Origin: Chara braunii
Taxonomy: Eukaryota > Streptophyta > Charophyceae > Charales > Characeae
NCBI GenBank assembly: GCA_003427395.1
Contig: BFEA01000584.1
Span: forward strand, 875,858 to 896,339
Length of the DNA stretch: 20,482 nucleotides
Direction: 5' to 3'
The notes beneath the pieces were generated by a model. It was not told the DNA's origin and searched no databases. It saw only the letters and a program-made list of their open reading frames with translations. The first letter of the stretch is position 1. The number at the start of each line of letters is the position of its first letter. Of this stretch, positions 16,845 through 20,482 are shown piece by piece. The position numbers and the translations under genes are program-made.

Positions 16845-16950
16845 GACCAAGCAGCGGTGCACATTGCAGGGGATCGGGTTCGCCTCTGGGATTAGGACCA
16901 AGCGGCAATGCACATGACAGGGGATCGAGAGGCGATGCAAGTGGCTAGGA
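16821..16950 (+). repeat. 51-bp tandem repeat (17-residue coding units)
   Basis: GATCGGGTTCGCCTCTGGGATTAGGACC starts at 16821 and again at 16872, and a third partial copy starts GATCGAGAGG at 16923, each 51 bases apart. Read in the frame of the next segment they give GSGSPLGLGPS units, a Gly/Ser/Pro linker. Confidence 0.8.
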
Positions 16951-16951
16951 T

Positions 16952-17467
16952 TTGGGAGGAAGCGGCGGTGCAAGCGTCAAGGGCGTAAGTCATGGAGAAC
17001 TGCGGAAATGTGTCGAGGACGTCCTTCCGGATGACCAAGTTTGGGCGACCACTGTGTTGGCGAGCGAGAGTATTACTGCGCAAGTGGATAATACTGGTGC
17101 ACTTGCAGAATTAGAGATGCCATTGGATATGCCAGTTGAGAAAGATGAACATGAAGTCTCTCTGGACATGAAGAATGAAAGCGCGACTGTAGGTGCAAAC
17201 GAAACTGCCAATGTACAGGTCATCGAAGAGGATGAAGGACATATAGTACTAAGTACACGGGAGCAACATACGCTTGTGCAACCTCAACTTATGGTTGCAA
17301 AATCAGAAGCACAACAGTTTGCTAACCTCGTGATATCTATCAACAAATCTCATTTTACACCATCTCATGGTGTGATAGAAGATCGTGTTGAAGACAACGT
17401 GTTAGTGAGTCACCGAGGTGAGCACGTACCTATCTCAAAGGGAATATCTAATACTGTATGCGGATAA
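16952..17467 (+). CDS. Acidic linker upstream of the Ulp1 protease (probable exon)
   Basis: The frame (171 codons, no certain start of its own) follows a TAG at 16946-16948 and belongs to the same coding sense as the 51-bp repeat. It begins with a Gly/Ser stretch and a second SHGEL motif (GVSHGELRKCVED), paralleling ISHGELQKHE at about 16730. That suggests internal duplication. The remainder is acidic and Val/Glu/Asn-rich without a known domain. A good donor, ACT|GTATGC at 17455/17456, would end the exon just before the TAA near 17467. Confidence 0.5.
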   Translation: MGGSGGASVKGVSHGELRKCVEDVLPDDQVWATTVLASESITAQVDNTGALAELEMPLDMPVEKDEHEVSLDMKNESATVGANETANVQVIEEDEGHIVLSTREQHTLVQPQLMVAKSEAQQFANLVISINKSHFTPSHGVIEDRVEDNVLVSHRGEHVPISKGISNTVCG

Positions 17468-17654
17468 GGGGGTACATGCACTCATCTCATAGGAACTAAT
17501 TTTTTGCCTAAGTTTGCAACCGTGCGCTCGGTCATGAGAAGAAATGAAGTACAATATTGTGTATCTCTTATTTGCAATTATATGGAAAATTGAACTTAAA
17601 CTCATAATGTTTTGTCTTGTCAATCATTGTCGTTTTATATTGCTGAACATGCAG

Positions 17655-17950
17655 GGCGACAAAAAGAACTGTGGAAAACGATGCACGTACATTCGCAAAG
17701 GCAGAGTGAGAAGAATATTATTCGTCGTGGCTTGCAAGCCTTATCGACTTTGCTGTTATTGCCCAAAAAAGAGAGAAGAAGACTTACATCCATGACATTT
17801 CCATCTATGAAGCCATCTGCCCTAAGGATGTTTAAAGTTGTTGGAATAAGCCTCAGGGAAGGGAAGAAATTGCATCGCGAAGGTTGCAGTTTATCTATTG
17901 TGGATGACAACTCTGATAGCAAAACAGATAGACAACCAAAAACATGAACT
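17655..17950 (+). CDS. Probable small exon between the linker and the Ulp1 domain
   Basis: The acceptor TGCTGAACATGCAG ends at 17654 and includes a branch-point-like CTGAAC. The following sequence is open in one frame to a TGA near 17947. It encodes a basic, hydrophobic-patterned stretch (KELWKTMHVHSQRQSEKNII, ALSTLLLLPKKERRR, FKVVGISLREGKKLHREG). A second frame is also open for the first 130 bases, and the phase matching the upstream exon is not resolved. No domain is recognised. Confidence 0.4.
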
Positions 17951-18042
17951 CGGGTCTACGTCGTACATCACATAACGAAAAGTTCGTTTTTTTATGAAGT
18001 CTTAGTCGTTCCATTGTTGTTTATATGTGTGTTTGTATGCAG

Positions 18043-18845
18043 TGCATGACCCTTCGTTCCCGATTCCTTTAGCAACAAAACGCCTCACCGTAGAAGAAAA
18101 GGAGTATTTTGACATCATTACAAGCAGCAGCGAAGACAATGAAGGATACGGCATTGTCGATTACAAGGGGAACGGGAAGGTCGGAAAGGAAGACATCATG
18201 GTCGTCGTCGAGGATGAGAAATGGCTAAATGACGAAGTCGTCAATTTGTACCTGCTAGCCGTCCAGACCACCAATGATCACATCAAGGTTGATTCGGCAT
18301 GTACAGAACTGACAAGAGATAGGGTTCCTTTTATGTACATTTTCAATTCTTTTTTCTTCACTCGATGGTCAGGTCCTTCGAGGTTTGAAACCGCATATTC
18401 CGAAGGGATGAAATGGGTGAGGGACATAAATCTTTTTGATTATGACTTAGTGATTATCCCTCTTCATTTTGGAAATCACTGGGCGTTAGCTTATGTCAGC
18501 ATAGACGGTCCTAACTGTAAATTCCACCTCATAGACTCTCTCCCTCGTGCTGACTATGTTTCAGTCCTTGAACGTTTGGAAAAAATTTTCGAAGCGGAGT
18601 TTCATCGGCACAATCTTCGGGAAAGATATTATGTGGATGAGCCTACATCCTCCTTTGATACATCAGTGGATGGGATTCCTGCTCAAGAGGATCCTTGTAG
18701 TTGTGGTATTTTTATGTTAGGTTTTGCATCTTTGCTTGCAAAAGGTCACTTCCCTCCATTTGCTTTCTCACAAGTCAACATTTCTGATATGAGGCTTAGA
18801 ATAGCATTTGACATTTTGTCCATGGTTAGATACGAAAGTCAATGA
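18043..18845 (+). CDS. Ulp1/C48-family cysteine protease domain
   Basis: This is a C-terminal exon following a clear acceptor (TTTGTATGCAG, ending 18042); the frame is open further upstream without an ATG. In residues numbered from an upstream GTG at 18027, the C48 signature is complete. WLNDEVVNLYL (66-76) is the substrate-entry strand and FNSFFFTRW (106-114) follows. The catalytic residues are His151 in HFGNHWALAYV, Asp170 in HLIDSL, Gln220 in PAQEDPCSCG (oxyanion hole) and Cys226. Length (about 265 residues) fits a Ulp1 catalytic domain. These enzymes cleave SUMO or similar tags after Gly-Gly. Divergent copies are carried by many eukaryotic DNA transposons (MULE, CACTA, KDZ-like), where their role is unclear. 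The intact catalytic set contrasts with the broken upstream track. Confidence 0.88.
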
Positions 18846-19040
18846 GGTGCGACTAAAGCTACAGTCCGTAGTTAATATTTTGTTGATGAGATTGACATGT
18901 TTACTGAGTGTAAACATTCGAGGTAAAAACTTGACATTGTATTATATTTTGAGCACAGGCAACACGGGAGCATGACTGTCACATTAATTTTTCCTCATTG
19001 TTTTGTCGTTCCTTCCACTTTGCATTGCTATGAACATTGT
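18846..19040 (+). other. Probable 3' untranslated region of the Ulp1 gene
   Basis: AT-rich sequence follows the TGA. TGTAAAC near 18911 resembles a plant far-upstream polyadenylation element, and TTGTATTATATTTTG follows. No AATAAA is present nearby. No gene is visible. Confidence 0.35.
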
Positions 19041-19047
19041 TTCGTCC

Positions 19048-19119
19048 TTATTTTGCTTTGTCGTTATTTCAATTTGTTGTTATTTTGCTTTGTCGTTATT
19101 TTGCTTTGTCGTTATTTCG
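19048..19119 (+). repeat. 16-bp tandem repeat (TTATTTTGCTTTGTCG)
   Basis: Units start at 19048, 19064 (diverged), 19080 and 19096, and a partial unit starts at 19112, each 16 bases apart. The tract is T-rich. A frame open across it is Phe/Leu/Cys-rich and looks membrane-like only because of the repeat. Confidence 0.8.
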
Positions 19120-19369
19120 TTTATAATTTTCTCATTTCATTCTGCCATTTTACAGTTAAAAAAAAAAGTGAACATGAAAACAATTTCACTTATAACGAAA
19201 ACACCGTTGCGCCGGGGTATAGGGCCGCGACGCAGGAGGTGTAAGAAGTTTGTTTTTTTCCTAGGGCCGCAGAGCTTGACTTCGAGCTTGGAGGCCAATA
19301 GGCTGATGCCGACGCCTACCCGGCTAAATGCCCCATCAAGCCGCCGGTCATATGGCTAACCGTTATGGG

Positions 19370-19459
19370 AGGCCACAAGCAGGAAGGGTCTGTTAGGCCA
19401 CAGGCGGGACAGGCCTGCTAAGCCACAGGCATCCGGAGCCTGCAAGGCCGCAGGCTAAG
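19370..19459 (+). repeat. 25-bp tandem repeat, 3.6 copies
   Basis: Units beginning AGGCCACAAGCAGG (19370), AGGCCACAGGCGGG (19395), AAGCCACAGGCATC (19420) and AGGCCGCAGGCTAAG (19445, partial) are spaced exactly 25 bases apart. AGGCCTGC-type self-complementary ends recur within the units. Confidence 0.8.
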
Positions 19460-19467
19460 AACATACA

Positions 19468-19527
19468 TGGGCCAACTCTTCATATTGAAGAGCTGCTCCT
19501 GTTCAGTGTGGAACAGGAGCTAGCCCA
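19468..19527. ncRNA. Candidate structured RNA: three-way junction of perfect stems
   Basis: Two perfect hairpins sit side by side: CTCTTCA/TGAAGAG (19476-19492, loop TAT) and GCTCCTGTTC/GAACAGGAGC (19495-19520, loop AGTGTG). They are enclosed by TGGGC (19468-19472) pairing with GCCCA (19523-19527). Only seven unpaired junction bases remain. GCCCAG (19523-19528) can alternatively pair with CTGGGC (19591-19596), 74 bases end to end. The fold is read by eye. I do not recognise the family, and it may be part of a SINE. Confidence 0.45.
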
Positions 19528-19596
19528 GTAGGTTAATGCAGCCGACTCTTACCCAACACATACTGGGATCCAATCTGACTTGTCGCACCTCTGGGC
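19523..19596 (+). other. Weak tRNA-Lys-like segment
   Basis: The 74-nt segment has complementary ends (GCCCAG/CTGGGC), TAGGTTAATGCAG near the A-box position, GACTCTTA resembling a tRNA-Lys (CUU) anticodon loop, and GGGATCCAATC as a poor B-box. The B-box is about 20 bases from the 3' end instead of the usual short distance, and the T-arm is not convincing. If tRNA-derived, it is a decayed SINE head. Confidence 0.25.
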
Positions 19597-19687
19597 TGGC
19601 TCTGTTTTTTGGAGCTGGTCACTTGCTATCGGCGCGGTCGATCTCGACCGTCGATCTTGCAGATCTCGCGGCCCAGATCAGGCGCGC

Positions 19688-19750
19688 GAAGATTAGCATG
19701 GCCCCTGCGCAAGGATGACACGCATAAACCGAGAAAACGGTCAAAAAAAA
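19688..19750 (+). pseudogene. 5'-truncated U6 snRNA copy with A tail
   Basis: GAAGATTAGCATGGCCCCTG continues through GCGCAAGGATGACACGCATAAA and CCGAGAAAACGGTC, matching the 3' half of eukaryotic U6 snRNA for about 55 bases with a few changes near the end. The AGC triad and the internal stem-loop are intact. The 5' stem-loop and ACAGAGA box are missing; GCGCGC precedes GAAGATTAGC where the box should be. The copy ends in a run of nine A. A 5'-truncated snRNA with an A tail is typical of LINE-mobilised pseudogenes. No TATA box or pol III T stop is present, so a working U6 gene is unlikely. Confidence 0.85.
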
Positions 19751-19752
19751 AT

Positions 19753-19776
19753 TTCGATTCCCTTCAGGGAATCGAA
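19753..19776. repeat. Perfect 10-bp hairpin (TTCGATTCCC/GGGAATCGAA)
   Basis: The arms are exact reverse complements around TTCA. On the minus strand the right arm lies in GAGTTCGATTCCC, a good tRNA B-box with a 4-of-5 T-arm stem (CAGAG/CCCTG). An A-box-like TGGCATAAGCCAATGG lies about 70 bases upstream on that strand, interrupted by a C run. The site may be a duplicated or inverted B-box of another tRNA-derived repeat. Confidence 0.6.
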
Positions 19777-19885
19777 CTCTGGACCTATGTATCAGAAAAA
19801 GGGGGGGGATGCCAGATAGGCTGGCGCAAGCTGCAGTGGCCATTGGCTTATGCCAACGGCATACCTAAAAACGGTAAGGAAAAAA

Positions 19886-19888
19886 ATA

Positions 19889-19919
<31 letters not shown>

Positions 19920-19930
19920 AAATAAAAAAA
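19886..19930. repeat. (AAAT)n microsatellite
   Basis: About nine AAAT units run from TATAAATAAATAAAT, followed by AAAAATAAAAAAATC. Such A-rich tracts often mark the 3' tail of a non-LTR element, here possibly one on the plus strand ending near 19930. Confidence 0.85.
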
Positions 19931-19944
19931 TCTAAACTAACTAC

Positions 19945-19989
19945 AGCGCCAGATGGCGCTCAGCCAAGTGGCAAGGGACCTAATGTCCC
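19945..19989. repeat. Two consecutive perfect hairpins beside an A-box-like site
   Basis: AGCGCCA/TGGCGCT (19945-19960, loop GA) and GGGAC/GTCCC (19975-19989, loop CTAAT) flank CAGCCAAGTGGCAAGG, which resembles a tRNA A-box region. No B-box follows at the expected spacing. It is probably the head or edge of another short retroelement. Confidence 0.4.
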
Positions 19990-20044
19990 AGAGGACGTAG
20001 CAGGCACCCGTTTACAACAGGACGCCGTTTTGTTCGTGAGGTAA

Positions 20045-20140
20045 GTTGTTTTTTTTTAGATTTTTTTTATTCTTTATTTTCTCTTAGATTTTCTTTAGAT
20101 TCTTCTGTTTTATTCTTCTTTTTAGATTTTTCTTCCTACG
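20045..20140. other. T-rich tract with TTTAGATT repeats
   Basis: Runs of T are interspersed with TTAGATTTT and TTTAGATTC. On the minus strand this is an A-rich tract (AAAATCTAAAAAGAAG) lying 3' of the hammerhead ribozyme. It could be a tail or a primer-like region of the element that carries it. Confidence 0.4.
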
Positions 20141-20163
20141 AGCTATTGAAAAATGCCCGGGGC

Positions 20164-20267
20164 TGTACCAAGACTGTTTCGTCGGGGTTTCACTGACTCA
20201 TCAGGAGGCTGAGCCCCGACAGTCTGGGCAACAGTTGGGCATGAACCCAGCGCCAATACCGGCTTGG

Positions 20268-20271
<4 letters not shown>
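20164..20271. repeat. 9-bp inverted repeat enclosing the hammerhead
   Basis: TGTACCAAG (20164-20172) and CTTGGTACA (20263-20271) are exact reverse complements flanking the ribozyme. The left arm overlaps the outer two bases of stem III, so the two pairings compete at that edge. The intervening TGGGCATGAACCCA on the plus strand resembles a B-box region on the minus strand (GGTTCATGCCC). The repeat may mark the ends of the ribozyme-bearing unit. Confidence 0.6.
20171..20225 (-). ncRNA. Hammerhead ribozyme, type III topology
   Basis: Read on the minus strand, all conserved core positions are present: CTGATGA (20204-20198), GAA (20180-20178), the A15.1-U16.1 pair and C17 at 20218. Stem III is seven perfect pairs (AGACTGT with ACAGTCT). 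Stem I is GGGGC/GCCTC with one G-U pair and a TCA loop. Stem II is GTC/GAC with an 11-base loop that may pair further. Stems I and II are closed by loops and stem III is open, the type III arrangement known from plant retrozymes and viroid-like RNAs. Cleavage would fall 3' of C17, between plus-strand positions 20218 and 20217. Covariation was not tested. Confidence 0.85.

Positions 20272-20272
<1 letters not shown>

Positions 20273-20329
<57 letters not shown>
20273..20329. repeat. (AG)n microsatellite
   Basis: An uninterrupted AG run of about 57 bases lies directly beside the inverted repeat enclosing the ribozyme. The window also begins with a (GA)n run. Confidence 0.95.
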
Positions 20330-20332
<3 letters not shown>

Positions 20333-20370
20333 AGGCCACCTACGACCTACCTACCTACATGCCTACCTAA

Positions 20371-20398
20371 GGTTGGCTCCTCGTCGAGGAAGCCAACC
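20371..20398. repeat. Long imperfect hairpin near the right edge
   Basis: GGTTGGCT pairs with AGCCAACC. The stem continues inward as CCTC/GAGG around GTC with a single bulged A, making 12 pairs. It follows a (CTAC)n-like run (20346-20367). Function is unknown. Confidence 0.65.
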
Positions 20399-20482
20399 AC
20401 AGGATGAGCAAAATCGAATGAATCTACCTACATAGCGTGGCGAGGTACGTCCTTCCAGGTGAGTCTGTGGGTTTTTTTTTTT

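Noticed and set aside
19523-19596. Functional tRNA-Lys gene
   Set aside because: The B-box position and T-arm do not fit, although the ends pair and the anticodon-like loop looks right.
19688-19750. Functional U6 snRNA gene
   Set aside because: The ACAGAGA box, 5' stem-loop, upstream TATA and T-run terminator are all absent.
1-20482. CRISPR array or bacterial operon
   Set aside because: The tandem repeats have no unique, evenly sized spacers, and introns, SINE and U6 remnants point to a eukaryotic nuclear genome.

Overview
The window looks like repeat-rich nuclear DNA of a eukaryote, probably a plant or streptophyte alga. A charophyte such as Chara is my best guess, based on remembered resemblance of the protein families rather than on a search. 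Supporting signs are candidate spliceosomal introns with pyrimidine-rich acceptors, a plant-like TATA box, U6 snRNA and tRNA-derived repeats, long CpG-rich satellites, and transposon-type genes full of in-frame stops. Nothing resembles a bacterial operon, and I see no ordinary host housekeeping gene.

Layout: 1-770 is degenerate GA-rich simple repeat. 1250-1317 (minus) is a tRNA-derived SINE head. 2259-2924 (minus) is an unrecognised reading frame. 3192-5936 (minus) is one 915-codon frame of a transposase-like protein (DUF7869-like) broken by two in-frame TGA codons. 6060-7240, 8180-8810 and 10550-11300 are three tandem-repeat fields with different periods (72, about 34 and 15 bp) that share a GTTCGAC/GTCGAAC core. 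Between them lie a TATA-box promoter with upstream 106-bp repeats (7560-7902) and exon-like segments (9112-10480).

The most interesting part is 11450-18845 on the plus strand. A long coding track can be followed almost continuously. It has a basic disordered N-terminus, a small globular domain, an acidic linker, a ParB/sulfiredoxin-like domain, a degenerate beta-class DNA-methyltransferase-like domain and a Gly/Ser repeat linker. After candidate introns comes a Ulp1-type cysteine protease with its catalytic residues intact. At least seven in-frame stops, two frameshifts and an assembly gap (N at 16036) interrupt it. The arrangement suggests a decayed copy of a large mobile-element protein or gene cluster joining ParB-methyltransferase modules, a combination known from phage-type proteins, to a SUMO-protease module of the kind carried by eukaryotic transposons.

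The right end (19200-20482) is a mosaic of small structured non-coding pieces. It holds a 25-bp tandem repeat, a 60-nt three-way-junction candidate, a 5'-truncated U6 snRNA copy with an A tail, several perfect hairpins, an (AAAT)n tract and, on the minus strand, a hammerhead ribozyme (20171-20225) with every conserved core nucleotide present, next to a long (AG)n microsatellite.
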